In this document: in pieces, positions 20,501 to 31,754 of the stretch
How the letters are laid out: each line of letters begins with the position of its first letter
How positions within the stretch are numbered: the stretch's first letter is position 1
DNA from: Fulvia fulva
Taxonomy: Eukaryota > Ascomycota > Dothideomycetes > Mycosphaerellales > Mycosphaerellaceae
Length of the DNA stretch: 64,000 nt
Reading direction: 5' to 3'
Assembly (NCBI RefSeq): GCF_020509005.1
Contig: NC_063017.1
Location: forward strand, 1,984,001-2,048,000
The notes under the pieces: model-generated
Database searches by the model: none
Told to the model about the DNA's origin: nothing
Seen by the model: only the letters and a program-made list of their open reading frames with translations
Made by a program: the position numbers and the translations under genes

Positions 20501-21381
20501 GGGCGACAATCCTGTATGTGAATGAAGCGCTCTCCGTCTTACTACGTGAGCATGCGAAGTATGAGGTCTTGACGGCCTAAGTTCCAGCTAAAAGACAAGA
20601 TTGTCCTCGGTGCTTTTCGTGTGCAGTGGTCCGTTTTACCAGGCTTGTTGTAGATCAGTAGGAAAGAATAAAGACGATGAAGTCACCGCGGCGGGAGTTC
20701 TTTCCCACGTGCTCGCTGGACGGTGCATTCAGCCGACTCCATCTGTCAGCCTCTTCCAGGGTCGACACGTCTTCAGCTCAGCGTAGTCCAGCGCCAGAAC
20801 GTGCAGACCGGTGCTGATCGTCGCCTTCTTGGCCCCTCAAGAATGCTACGCATTGCCGCTCCATCACGCATCGCTCTGAAAGAGCAGTCACCTCGACTAA
20901 GCTATTAACCATTCGTAGAAGCGCTAGCGCCTGAAGTCTCGCTGACGCTGCGGTGAGTTATGTCTACCTTACATGCGCTAGATCCCGCATGCAATGTATT
21001 CTGTTGCTCGCCCGAAAATTCCACCAAGATCATTGCTAGTGTGACTCTGTTGTTCGACCCTTCGCCTTGATACGATGTTCCGGCATCTGATACTGTCGAG
21101 TGACCAGTGCGAGCTCCACCAGATCCGTAACGTGTAGTGAACTATTGATCCCTATAAGCTAGATCCTCAGACGCTAAGTCCATCAACGCTAATTCCGTCG
21201 GCCTTGCCATATTGAGAGCGTATGTTGCTCGACAGCACTCACTCGTAGAGCAACGCATCAGCGACCGAGTTGGAGAGGTCTCTGCAGAGCGCACGAAATT
21301 ATAAAGATGATGTGTACAGTCCATTCGACAGGCAATCCCATCTTCAAAGCTGTAAACACTTCTGCAATCAATACCATCAAC
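20501..21381. other. Intergenic
   Basis: No supported gene; probably mixed repeat remnant and promoter of the secreted-protein gene that follows. Confidence 0.35.
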
Positions 21382-21828
21382 ATGAAGCAGTCAACAAGCA
21401 TTTTGCTACTTCCTATCTTTCTTGCTTTCCTGGCACAGGCCAAGCCATCAACCTTTCACTACGATGGAGTTATTGAGGATAAGGGCGATGGCATAAAATG
21501 TTCGGGATCCATCACATATACGGTGACTGACGACGCTGGAGGTGCCGACCAGACTGGGCATTTCACCGTCGATGACTGCCCGGGTGGCCAAGTCACGCTG
21601 TCCGATGGCATTTGGACATTGTCCCTCGATCGCGACGCCAGGACCTCAAGCATTCAGACTGTCAGCAACGATCCAGCCGCGACCATCAACGGAGGCGAGG
21701 GCGAGTATGTTGGGGTCCAGACAGCTTACCATCAGGTCACTTGTCCACCAGCTACCAAGATGACTTGCTTTTTTGGCGCCGGACCGGGCAACACAGCACC
21801 TACGACGACCGACTGCGGCCTTACGTAG
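21382..21828 (+). CDS. Small secreted protein, unknown family
   Basis: A 148-residue intronless frame starting at ATG 21382 (MKQSTSILLLPIFLAFLAQA, a clear signal peptide) and ending DCGLT at 21828. The mature part is rich in Gly, Asp and Thr with five cysteines (KCSG, DDCPG, VTCPPA, MTCFF, TDCGL) and looks like a beta-rich domain (FHYDGVIEDKGDGIKCSGSITYTVTDD). An odd cysteine count hints that a short 3' exon may be missing; the stop is immediately followed by GTACCC. It sits on the right shoulder of the repeat region, mirroring the small secreted gene on the left shoulder. Function unknown; effector-like is a guess. Confidence 0.68.
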   Translation: MKQSTSILLLPIFLAFLAQAKPSTFHYDGVIEDKGDGIKCSGSITYTVTDDAGGADQTGHFTVDDCPGGQVTLSDGIWTLSLDRDARTSSIQTVSNDPAATINGGEGEYVGVQTAYHQVTCPPATKMTCFFGAGPGNTAPTTTDCGLT

Positions 21829-22803
21829 GTACCCGAGTGGTGGATGTCGGCCAGCCTGATACCGTGAGACAGTCAGTAGTACGATCGACTCTTCTTGTCC
21901 CCACTGACCTGGTCGCAGAGATGGAAACGCAAATACGCTGAAGGGAGATCGCGAATTTCTTGGGACTAGCTACGATTTTGTTGATCGTTTTGATGCTCTT
22001 AGCTGCCGACACATATAGCACATCAACACATTGCGGACTTACTTTTGACAGTACTTCTGTCGGTCCTCACCTATTGATGTCTGCCGTTCTTGCATCGCGG
22101 TGGCGATGGCGCCGGGCATGTTCAAGCCTTTCTCGCTGAAATACTGGTCGTTCGCAGACTCTTTTATAGGCTTCGTGGCATTCCGTCGCTTTGCTGCTGA
22201 GCTGCCATTCGAAACTGAGGCCAGCGCATCTGATGCACTTAGCATGATCAAGATAGACTCTGTCGCTTGAAGGGCTGCAGCTGCGTCCCCAACGTGCATC
22301 CCCAATAGTCGAGACCTGACAAATCTTGGCCAAGAGCGATGCTGTGAGCGGTCGCAGTCTGACGTCGATACTCGCCGCCACAATGAATTACATGTGTATT
22401 TGATAGCACGACAGGTGCATCGTCAGTGCTGACTTGTGTTAGGTCTAGAGACACCTACCTCCCAGGACATGAACCTGCCCACGCTGCCCATCTGCCATCC
22501 GGGAAGACCCGCGTCGGCCCGGATAGCCGAAAAGCGTTTGAGAAACATATTCTTGTCCAAACAAACGTCGCTTTCTTCATAATCAACATTGCATTGACCG
22601 CGACCTCAAAATAATTACTCCCGCGCTCAAACAAGATTTCACCAAGCTCCTCCTCCAACCACTCCACCATCCCCAACACCAGACCAAGCCAACACCCATC
22701 TCACCATCTCACCATCATCAACTCCTCCACTCCAACCCTTCACCCCCTCGCTCTCCTCTCCATGCCACATCACCACCCTCTAATACCCACTCGTCCCAGC
22801 GGG
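21829..22803. other. Intergenic with weak coding-like frames on the minus strand
   Basis: Minus-strand stretches near 22671-22460 (VEWLEEELGEILFERGSNYF) and 22300-22040 (ALQATESILIMLSASDALA) look protein-like but share no frame and no clear splice path. They may be pieces of one unrecognised gene. The 22640-22760 segment is extremely C-rich on the plus strand. Confidence 0.3.
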
Positions 22804-22971
22804 TTAAGAGTGCACAATACTCTCATACCCCCTGCGTCTCTCGTCCTCAATATGCAACTTGCTGCGCAGCTTTTCGTCCTGCTCATTCATCTTGTTGAGC
22901 CATCGCTTGGTACGCTCGGGCATGCTGAAGGGCTTGAGGTCGATGGGAGTTCTGTGGGATGAGGAAGGCAT
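22804..22971 (-). CDS. Small charged hypothetical protein (55 aa)
   Basis: ATG at 22971 opens MPSSSHRTPIDLKPFSMPER, followed by a strongly charged helix-like segment (TKRWLNKMNEQDEKLRSKLH, IEDERRRGYESIVHS) and TAA at 22806-22804. The alternating charge pattern and good start make coding likely, but it is short and I recognise no family. It lies upstream of a GC-poor promoter-like tract. Confidence 0.4.
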   Translation of the reverse strand: MPSSSHRTPIDLKPFSMPERTKRWLNKMNEQDEKLRSKLHIEDERRRGYESIVHS

Positions 22972-23809
22972 TGTTGTGCGTTGGGTGGGTTAGGGAGGGT
23001 GTGGTGTGGTGTAGTGGATTTTGGAGTCGGTGGCACGGGTTGGGATGATGTGTTCGGATCCGCTATGATAAGGTCCGGCTGTAGAATGATCCTGTATGTG
23101 ATAATGTATCTTGTATGCCGCCAGTACTGATGAACCCTCATCTCAATCGGCGCCGCGGGAACGACGCTTATATACCATCTCGCATACCACGTCATGCCAG
23201 GCGAAAATCCTACCTTGGTATCTGGGCTGCAGCAGCCGCTACAACTTCCCCCTACATCGCTCATCGTCTCCCGACATCATCACCACTACTGGAACGAAAC
23301 GTATCGCACGCAACCACTCCGCCTCAGCAGAATTTTCTCTCGTGAGGGCGAAGCACAAAGTCTATCATGCGATGGCATGAAGTCCGAGCTGCCACCACTC
23401 CCACATCCGATGTCTTGGCCTGCGTGGCGCAGTAAAATGCTTGATGTAGTCAATCGTGGCCAATGATGGAGGGGATCGACTTGGCGAACGACAATGGCAT
23501 TTCTTTGAGGAAAAGTGTTTGTCGAGGGCGGTACACTTTCTATACCTTTTGCAAATCCCTTATAAGTGCCTAGAGGTACAGTGAGGGTAAACGCCTAGCC
23601 ATCATCCTACTTTCCCGTGGTATCTCATTTCATCGTCAGCATCATCTCGCTGGTTCTATGCCGTCTTTGCGCCTTGCCTCGTGTTCGAAACCTTAGAACC
23701 GCCTTCATGCTCCTGAAACGCCATGCTGTAGAACTTTCGATATTACGTAACGATTCAGCCAAATGCGAGAAGTCTCCGCTCTCTACTCCGCCCCAAGCTC
23801 AACTCAGCA
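22972..23809. other. Intergenic
   Basis: No supported gene; 3' flank of the SUMO-ligase gene and promoter side of the 55-residue frame. Confidence 0.35.
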
Positions 23810-26060
23810 TCATCCTGGCGGGCTACTCGATTGGCCGGCGTGGTAGTCACTTCGCCACCCAGTATTGTACCCATTCGGAAGGATAGTCGAAACTGGGGGT
23901 AGTCGAAATGCTTGATCGGGTGATTGGTGAGTAGACTGCTGGGCTGGGCTGACAGAAGGTTGTGGGGGTCTCAGCGAGAATGATTGGAAGGAGGACGTGG
24001 TGGGTGTATTTTGAGTCGTGGGCGGACGCCATTGCCCATATGGGTTGGTGTGGCTCTGGATGTAGTTGTGGGGCGGGTTGTATGCTGAGCTGCCGCTGAT
24101 GCCAGTGCGGAAAGGCGATCCTGTCCCACTGGCAGAACCACTAATCCCGAACTGTTGTTGTGCGCTGTGGTAGCTGCCGCTGCCGCTGCTCCTGCCATTA
24201 CTGACCGGTCTGGTTGCGTTGACTGGCTGCCTATAGCCGTCAGTTATTTGCCCTTGACCGGCCGGGTATGAGAAGCGGGGATCGGGAAGGGAGTTTGGGG
24301 TGCTGGATTGTGCAGTGTTACCATAATGCGTGCTCGTACCGGTCTGCTGTCTCTTGCCCGATCGTGGCATCTGCTCTTCCTCCTCATTGTCGCTGAGCGT
24401 CAGATCTATCACTGAGCTCACTGGGCGCTTGTTACTTTGCGCCACCGACGACATAGAAGGAGCTGCTGAGTTGCCACGAGAGGACAAGGGCGGTGTGTTT
24501 AGTGGGAATGTCGAGTTGGTCGCCGGTGACAGCAGAGAGGGTGTTGAGTATGGCATTGCAGCACCTCCCAGCGCTGGCTTTGGCGCTGGCTGATCTTCGA
24601 CTATCTCGATCAGGTCGTCGTCAAAGTCATCGTCGTAAGATGCTCGGTTGTTCCTGCTCGAATTGCCTTGTGGTTTTGCGTCTTCTTTCTCCTTGATCAT
24701 CTGCCATTCTCCGTTTGGTTGCAGGTGAATGCTTTCAATCGAACTTGGAGTCTTCTGCAGGATCTCTTCGAAGTACTGGTCCACACAGAGTGACTCGTAT
24801 GAGACACTTTTGCTGCAGACCGGGCAGCTCCACTGTGGAGCTTGATCTTGCAGTTGCAGGAACCACTTCGCCTCGAAACACTGATTGTGTGAGCACACCG
24901 TTGAGCGCACGGGCGTCTCAATGCGAAGCGCTGAGATGGGATCCTTCAAAGTCATCGTTACTGAGGTCGCAACAAGATCATCGTCGTCGTTGGCTTTCTG
25001 CATCTCCTGTAGAACTCTCGTCTTCGAGAAGACGCCGCCGCCGTGGGTGCCTTGCTTGATGCGTTCAGTGAGAGCATCGGCGCTGATGTACTTGACGAGA
25101 TGAATGACAAAGGCATATCTCTTCGACGTCAATGCATAAGTGATGGCGAGTCGGTTCGGGTAGCCGACGTTCTTCCGCACCCTGTCAGTGATATCCGCCG
25201 GCTTCGTTGATCCTGGTTTGTTCTTGAGGCCCTTGAAGTTGGCCCGTACATCATCATCGTTAATTTTGACCTCGAGCTGGTTGGGAAAGGCGACGTCGAC
25301 AGTGGTCCATTGGTTCATGCCAGAGCTCAGGCCGCAGTAGAGCATAAGGCGCAAGCTTGGGTCTGCCTTCAGCCGGGTGACCTGGTCGGCGGTGAGTCGG
25401 AGGTCCTGCCTCACGGTGTGGCGATTCTGGGGCATTTCTGAGCCAACTGCATCAGTATCGTAAGTGTGCCTCAAAACAGGAGACTGTAGATGGGTAGTTA
25501 CCATGGAGTTCTGTGTAGCCCATGACCGTGTCCTGCACCTCGTAGAAGGGACTGGGCTTGAAATCTACGGCTGATATCAATTAAACCAGATCTGGATATG
25601 ATGGTGAAGATGAACTCACACCTGCCGCCGGTAGAAAAGCGGTTCTGCGCTGCAGATGGCCTGCCTGGCGCCATCTGATTGTTGGTATGATATCCGTTGG
25701 GTGTTGGGTAGTTGCTGGACGCGGCGACAGAAGCGCCGTTCGGCTGCGGGGGACTTTTGCCGTGGTTGGCGACACGGTAGTTGAGGTCCTTGAAGGCGTT
25801 GTCGTCGCCACGATCCACGATGTCACTGAGAACTGTGCAATTGTGTCAGCACGGCTGCTTTCACTTGCGATTGGCACAAGCGTGTGCCTGCCGGTGTCCA
25901 CCTCACTTTCTATGCATCGCTTCTGCAGGACTGCCTTTGTGCCGGAGACCTGGTAATTGTACGCCTTGCATATCTCCTTCAGATCGCTGTTGATCAGCAG
26001 CTTGATGCGTGTCTCGACCGAGCCCTTTTGCTGCTGCAGTGTGTATCCCGCCGATGCCAT
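23810..26060 (-). CDS. SIZ/PIAS-type SUMO E3 ligase (SAP, PINIT, SP-RING)
   Basis: Nuclear E3 that promotes SUMO transfer from Ubc9 to substrates. Four exons: 26060-25907, 25832-25620, 25570-25502 and 25446-23810, about 690 residues. Introns use GTGAGG, GTGAGT and GTAACT donors. The N-terminal SAP motif spans the first junction (LINSDLKEICKAYNYQVSGTKAVLQKRCIE|ILSDIV). The PINIT domain starts at FKPSPFYEV (exon 3) and runs through LMLYCGLSSGMNQW and VEVKIN-like LEVKINDDDVRANFKG. The SP-RING holds VCSHNQCFEAKWFL and WSCPVC. Downstream are SUMO-interacting motifs (DLIEIVEDQ and VIDLTLSDNEEEE) and a long Ser/Gln-rich tail. It is divergently arranged with the LLPH-like gene. Confidence 0.92.
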
Positions 26061-26716
26061 CTCTTGCGCCTCGCAGCGCCTGCCGTCCTCGAGATCGCGA
26101 CTGACCTCAATCGCAAAGTTGCTTTTGCGTGCGCAATGGCTATGGCAAACACAGTGGTGTGGTCTGGCGTCGGTGTGTCGAGGCGACTACGGTCGCGGCC
26201 AGCTGGCGAAGCTCGTGTGGATGGTGATACAGTGCGCCTTTCGGCGGTGGTGGCGTGGTCAAAGAAAGAGGCAAGAAGTCAGGCTCCAAGTGCATTTTTG
26301 CGGAAGGTGCGGCCGTTCAATGGGCGAGCGTCTGCATCTGCTGCCTGCTCGTCATGTGAAGAGGGCAACGCGAATGTACAACGAAGCACGGCACGAGTGA
26401 GCGTGTGCAGGTGCAGCTATCCACGACAATACCAGCAGCGCTCGGGTGACTTCACCTCGCTGGCGGGCCCTCGTCCTCTTGATCCAGCATCATCACAGGC
26501 TGGAAGCACGAAGTCAAAACGCTGAGCCAGGATTCCCGTCCCGGTTCGCGCTCGTCACGCGGTCGCGGTGTGCCTCAGTGCCTGGAGGCTGGATCGCGCT
26601 TGCCCTCCTCGGTATTTTCGGCACTAGCGCCAGAGCGAACCCTTCGATCTTGTGAAGAAGTAATTGTCCTTCACAATTGTAGCACTTCTGTCGCATAAGC
26701 CACACAGCAGATCACG
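26061..26716. other. Divergent promoter of SUMO ligase and LLPH-like genes
   Basis: A 656-bp head-to-head spacer; frames open across it lack starts, domains and splice context. Confidence 0.5.
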
Positions 26717-27136
26717 ATGGCGAAGAGCTCGAGGTCAAGTCGGCTGAAGAAGAACAATGCCGTGCTGAAGAAGAAGGTCTTCGGGCCCGTCGAGACCGCG
26801 AGAATTGAGCGCCAAAATGCGAAGCTGCTCGAGCTTGCCAAACAGCCAAAAGAGCGCATGGAAGTCGAAGAGAGTGCGTCGTTCTTGCCATAAGTATCGA
26901 GAGGTCTCAACTTACTGACATGTTCGTACGTAGCCACAGACGATTCAGCGAAGACGAAGGCTGCCGATGATGTCGACATGGACGAGGCGGGCAAGCCCAA
27001 GAAGAGCCAGCGCGAAGTCAAGCGTCTGCAGGATGCCAGAAAGCAACGACGAGAGAGGAGCAGCCATCGCAAGCCACAGAATCAGGTGTCGTTTCCTTCG
27101 CATCCGATGAAGAAGCGGAGTGGTAGCAAGCGATGA
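26717..27136 (+). CDS. LLPH/YBL028C-like nucleolar protein (DUF2423)
   Basis: A 119-residue, strongly basic protein. Exon 1 (26717-26873) begins MAKSSRSSRLKKNN and contains VFGPVETARIERQNAKLLEL, the DUF2423 signature shared with yeast YBL028C and animal LLPH. A 60-bp intron (26874-26933, TACTGAC branch, CGTAG end) separates it from the second exon (26934-27136), which starts TTDDSAKTKAADDVDMDE and ends in a Lys/Arg-rich tail (HPMKKRSGSKR) that looks like a nuclear/nucleolar signal. Family members are linked to 60S ribosome biogenesis. The start is firm: the family begins exactly with MAKS. Confidence 0.88.
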
Positions 27137-28617
27137 AACAACACGAGCTGAAGAACGAAACCTGCTGGAAGATGAACACTCACGACATAACAACCACGAT
27201 GGTCCAGCAGAGCCCGGCCCAGCAACAGCATAGGCCAGTGTGCTCAGTGTCTCGGCAAGAAGCACGGTCGCCATGCAGTTCACCGCGTGACAGCGCTGCG
27301 CACACCTGATCAGTGGGCGCCGGCGATACCAGCACTGCAAAAGAGGCGTAGGCGATGAGCTGTCATAGGATAATGTCAGGCTATACCATTGAAGCTCATA
27401 GACGGACCGTGCGACTGCGCTTTCAAGAGTGAGGTAATGGTTCACGGGTAGGTAGCAGGGGTGTGTGCTGCTCCTTCTGTTATCTTTACAGAAGTGCGTT
27501 GTATTGCAATCGGGTCTCTCCCTCATCTTACAGCTTACCTGTTCAGCTTGCGACATACTTAACTTCGCAGATAATGCCTTTCTCCCTCACGCACGCAGCT
27601 CCTTGTGCAGCCCTATGATCTGAGCCGTTGCCGCGAATGTACCAATCCTTCAGCAGGCACTACACCACTGGTTCGCAGTCACAGCGGTCGCCGAAGCCCC
27701 GAGCAAGGGCGACAGATCGTCAGTACTCACGGTCATACTAGGTACATGTACATGCCACCGAACATGCAACAAGCGGTCAACGCTGTCCTGGTTAATTCGA
27801 ACTGTGCATGACTGTACGACCACGTTGAAGGAGGTTTCACAGGGCTTCATCCGCATAAAAGTGCGCGAATTCCCGACATCAGAGATTTGAGCCTCTTGGA
27901 ACAGTACACTCGATACACATAGAGACTATGGCGAATCCAGGCATGACCACACCTGGCTATTATAACAGTCGCTTTCGATATTCTTCCAACCCAGCCTGCA
28001 ACTACATCACGCCTTCATGCAGACGTCGCCGTCAACAAAGTCGATATCTCCAAACAACCAGCTCACCCAGGCGAACCGGAGACATTGCGGCTACAAACAC
28101 ACTGATGAGTGCCATGGAGTCATGAAAAACAGTACCCGCTCTGCGGACGGCCCTGAATCCATCACGCACGCTAGCATCTACCTTCGGCACCGATCGTGGC
28201 TATCGCCGTTCGCACCAGCACGTTCGAACTCTATTGATCCTTATGAAGCGTTCACTAGGTAAACACCACCTTCTCTTTTGTACGTATACATCGCCCGACA
28301 CTGTGGTCATGACGGCGGCTCGAAGTCTACAAGGCAGCTAGACACAAGTTCATAGGCTGTCACTCGAGGAGGGTTAATGACTCAGTATATTGTGTAACTC
28401 GCGAGAGTTTCCTACATGATGGCAACAGATGCGCGCTCGATTCCTGCTGATCTCTAAGCAGACGGCCTTCTGCAGCCTCATTCGCATTCGCGTGCAATCG
28501 TAGCAGGCAGAAGACTCGTAGAGTTGCTCCGCTCCAGCACTGCATCATTTTAGGCCACACTGGATACACATAAAGCTCACTTACTGCTGGTAACCGCGAC
28601 AAAGCCTGAAGATACAG
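27137..28617. other. Intergenic, about 1.5 kb, nothing recognised
   Basis: A frame at 27928-28125 begins MANPGMTTPGYYNSRF but has no domain, splice context or family resemblance. I see no RNA gene or repeat here. Confidence 0.35.
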
Positions 28618-29193
28618 ATGGCAGTCAATCACGAAATCCCAGTCTCCCCTCCAGACTCAATGGCAGGCATCACCGAACCAGCCATCAAGCCAGAAGCGAC
28701 CTCAGATACCACACAAGACACAAATTTAGACCCTTCTATCGCCTCCGAGAAAGAAATCGCTCCCCACCTAGAGTCCATAAGCCGCGGCATCATCAACGCA
28801 ATCAACACCCGAAACTTCGATGCCACCTCATCACCATGGATCCACGTCGCCAACTCAATAGAAACAAACCGCGACTCTGGACCCAAAGGCTCACGAACCG
28901 TAACCAAAGCCGACTTGCTAGCGGTGTTCAGCTGGCTAGGCACGGAATTCCCGGATTATCGGATTGAGATTGATAGTGTGAGCGTCGTGGTGCATAAGGC
29001 CTTTGTGTGGTCGAGGAAAGGCTGCACAGCGGAAGTGTTCATCAATGCGCAGGCAACAGGAGGGCCGGGGTTTCCGCTGGGTGTGCAGAGGAAGTATGTG
29101 AATGTTTTTGAGTTCAAGTTTGGTGAGGGGAGGTGGTTGGCGGTGAGGGAGACGTTGATTGATGGGATGGGGGATTTCATGGTGCCGGCTTGA
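28618..29193 (+). CDS. NTF2/SnoaL-like fold protein, unknown function
   Basis: An intronless 191-residue frame from ATG 28618 to TGA at 29193. The first 45 residues are Ser/Thr/Pro-rich and probably disordered. From about residue 48 (HLESISRGIINAINTRNFD) the pattern helix-helix-then-beta strands (FPDYRIEIDSVSVVVHKAFVWSRKGC, YVNVFEFKFGEGRWLAVRETL) matches the NTF2-like/SnoaL fold, which includes cyclases, isomerases and many uncharacterised fungal proteins. No catalytic residues can be assigned. The coding strand is C/A-rich in its first half and G/T-rich in its second, an abrupt switch near 28930. Confidence 0.7.
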   Translation: MAVNHEIPVSPPDSMAGITEPAIKPEATSDTTQDTNLDPSIASEKEIAPHLESISRGIINAINTRNFDATSSPWIHVANSIETNRDSGPKGSRTVTKADLLAVFSWLGTEFPDYRIEIDSVSVVVHKAFVWSRKGCTAEVFINAQATGGPGFPLGVQRKYVNVFEFKFGEGRWLAVRETLIDGMGDFMVPA

Positions 29194-29671
29194 TGGGGAA
29201 AGGAAGGTGGAGATGGGGCATGACAGTACCCATCCGGCTTGAAGGTTGTGGCGTGGTTCACTGTCTCGTGCGGTGGCTGTAGAGCCGGGCGCCTGTACTA
29301 TCTGTGGGAGCATTTCGAGCGACGCGTTCTTATACATTTGCGCAACTAGGTTCATCGCGATGCTGTGACAGCGCACGTAGTCTCAACGCCCATTGATTGC
29401 ATCAAGCTGGCGCCAGTGGGTTCAACCTGTCCAAAGGACTGAGTGGTGCAGCCACCTCACAGAGCCAACAGAACAATCCTCGAATGAGGAAGGTCTCGTC
29501 TAACAGAGACCGGTCCCAATGGAGGTACTCCAACGCTGTGTCACGGCAGATCAGCTGCTTATAGCCACGAATGATCAGCTTCCAAGGGACCGAGTATTCA
29601 GCTGATGTACGAAGAACGCCCGGCAGCTTCAAGGTGTTTTTGAGCTGTTGATATTGCGTATAGATCCGTTG
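29194..29671. other. Intergenic (convergent genes)
   Basis: No supported gene between the SnoaL-like gene and the thioesterase-like gene. Confidence 0.4.
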
Positions 29672-30497
29672 CTACTCAGCAGGCGGTACGACTTTCTCCA
29701 GCCAGGCACACAGATCTCGAAGCAACGCACCATTGATGCTGTGTGCCAAGCCTTCGTACTCATGCATTTCGAAATCTTGCTCGCTGGCACCCAGATCTCT
29801 CAGTGTCTGCACGGAGTTGTTCCATATGTGTTTAGGCACCAAGGAGTCCTTCATGCCCCTTCCCATGAAGACCGGCGTGCCGTCCGATCTCTTGGCCGGG
29901 AACCCAGCTGCCCTCCGGAGCTCCTCTATGCGATTCCTTCCATCGGACAGGGGCAGATACCCAAGCAGGGCGACGATGCCAGCCAACTTGCCGCTATACT
30001 TGATCGAGGTAAGATGTAGCAGTAGGCTCATAGCCATGCCTTGTGAGAAACCGCCGAGCACAATACGATTGGCAGGAATGCCACCTTCAACGCAAGCATC
30101 GATTAGAGATTCGAGGTATCTGATCGTCTCAAACATGCCATACTCATCCTCGTCGGGGGCGAGTGCGGGCCGGGAGAATGCGATGGGAGACAGTGAGTGT
30201 TGTATGTACCAAGCTGTATCCATCTGAGTCGGATTATGCTTGGCACTTGGGAAGATCCAGTGTAGCCACGTTAGCTTGCCGCCTTGCTGGAACTGATCGC
30301 CAATGTCTTCGCGTGCCTCGTTAGTGTCCGTCTTTGAAAGCGAAGTTCTACCTACTTTCAAGTGCTGAGCCACCGTCAGCTAAACCGTGCACGAAGATGA
30401 AGGCCGCAGACTTGGACGGCTCGATCGAGGTGTCGATTGCTGGCTTATGAATTGGATCTTCTCTGCCTCGCTCCGAAGGGAACTTGGTCGAGGTCAT
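29672..30497 (-). CDS. Acyl-protein thioesterase/carboxylesterase-like hydrolase
   Basis: About 258 residues of the phospholipase/carboxylesterase (APT1-like) alpha/beta-hydrolase family; relatives remove palmitate from S-acylated proteins. Exon 1 (30497-30356) starts MTSTKFPSERG and contains FIFVHGLADGG. A 49-bp intron (30355-30307, GTAGGT donor, ACTAAC branch) joins to NIGDQFQQGGKLTWLHWIFPSA. The nucleophile elbow is GGFSQGMAMS, the acid is in GRGMKDSLVP, the His in EGLAHSING, all in family order. The ATG at 30497 is the first in frame; codons further upstream only offer GTG. The family's usual length is about 220-240 residues, so the extra N-terminal residues may be disordered. Cytosolic, no signal peptide. 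Confidence 0.85.
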
Positions 30498-30772
30498 TGT
30501 ACGTGCCAGAGTGGTAGCTGTTCCGGATGATGCCGTGTAATTCACCCTAAAGGGACCCTTGGTCGATGGAGTGTGATCGTGCACGCTAGGTCACATCGCT
30601 TTGCAGTCAGAGATATATGGACGCTTTCCAATGCCTTCTACTCGGCAGTGACGTAGTGTAGCCGGGTATGCGGATGACCCACGTGACTCTCGTGAATGCT
30701 GATCGTCTTCGTTTCGGCTGGCTTTGAAGGAGTTTGAGGGAGGAGTTTATGCTGGCAAGGCATAGCATTGTC

Positions 30773-31754
30773 TCACTCCCTCCAACGAATCTGCCAGTTT
30801 CCTTTCGCAAAAGATGGCTCGACCACCATTCCGCTCATCAGTGCCTCAGCTTTACGTATCTCCGTGGGAGAGACATCAGCCTCGTCGTCGGTGCCTCCTC
30901 CTCCGCCACGCTTCGATTTACCTTTCGTCTTGGAAGGCTTCTGGACTACGGGCTCTAGTCTTGGCACCTCAAGCCCGAACACAATAGCTCGTCTCGCTGC
31001 ACGTCGTACCATCTCGCGTTCTTCAGCGCGCTTGGCACCTTGTCGCCGCTTCTCAAGGTCATCCACCGACTCCTCAATCTTCTCCGCTTTACTCCGCTCG
31101 CCACCACCAGCACTGAAGTTGATCTCGGAGTCTTGCTGCGGGGGTCGCACGTGGCTGATGTTGAAGTTGTCGATGATCGGAATTCCTCCCTCTTCCGAAG
31201 GTGCTGAGTCCTCTAGATCCTCCACTGATCCATTCTCCTCCACTGACTGTGCGTCGTCCGCGCTCTCCATGTCGACACTCTTCCACTCTGCATTCGGGTC
31301 ACCGATAGCGCGGGTCCTTCGATTCTTTCTGCGGCCATAAACCTTCTCTGGGTCGAATCTACTGCCAAACACGGCTTCTTCAATCTCGTCACAAGTCACG
31401 ATGAGCCTTGGGTCTCCTTTTACCAGTTTGCCCTTTGCAGCTGTGTTCTCGATACCAGACCCCTCCTCGCCGTTCAGTAAGGCAGCGATCTTCTTCTCGA
31501 TTTGGCGATCTTTCGCCCCTGGCTTCCGGTTTCGACATCTGTCAGAGCAGTACTTGACCTCGTTCTGCTTTTTGTTCAGCTTCTTCGAGCCTGACTCGTC
31601 GTCAGCTTATTTTCATGAAGTCGCGTCAAGAGTGGGATGTACTCATCACTCTACCACAAGTATGGCAGTACGGCACGTCCTCTGCGGACATGTACAATGG
31701 GGCAGGTATTTTCGAATTAGCCGAAGGACGACTCCATGAGTCCATCCAAGACAT
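30773..31754 (-). CDS. Fungal zinc-binding protein of unknown function (CxxC...CxxxC)
   Basis: About 309 residues in two exons (31754-31643; 31590-30773). Exon 1 starts MSWMDSWSRPSANSKIPAPL and ends in YCHTCGRVM; the 52-bp intron (GTACAT...GAGTCAG) joins to SSKKLNKKQNEVKYCSDRCRNRKPG, restoring a compact four-cysteine zinc site (CHTC and CSDRC, 20 residues apart). The rest is acidic and Glu-rich in the middle (VDMESADDAQSVEENGSVED), then a predicted long charged helix (KAEKIEESVDDLEKRRQGAKRAEEREMVRRAARRAI) and a short conserved-looking end (EALMSGMVVEPSFAKGNWQ). I do not recognise a characterised homologue. Probably nuclear or cytosolic. Confidence 0.75.
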
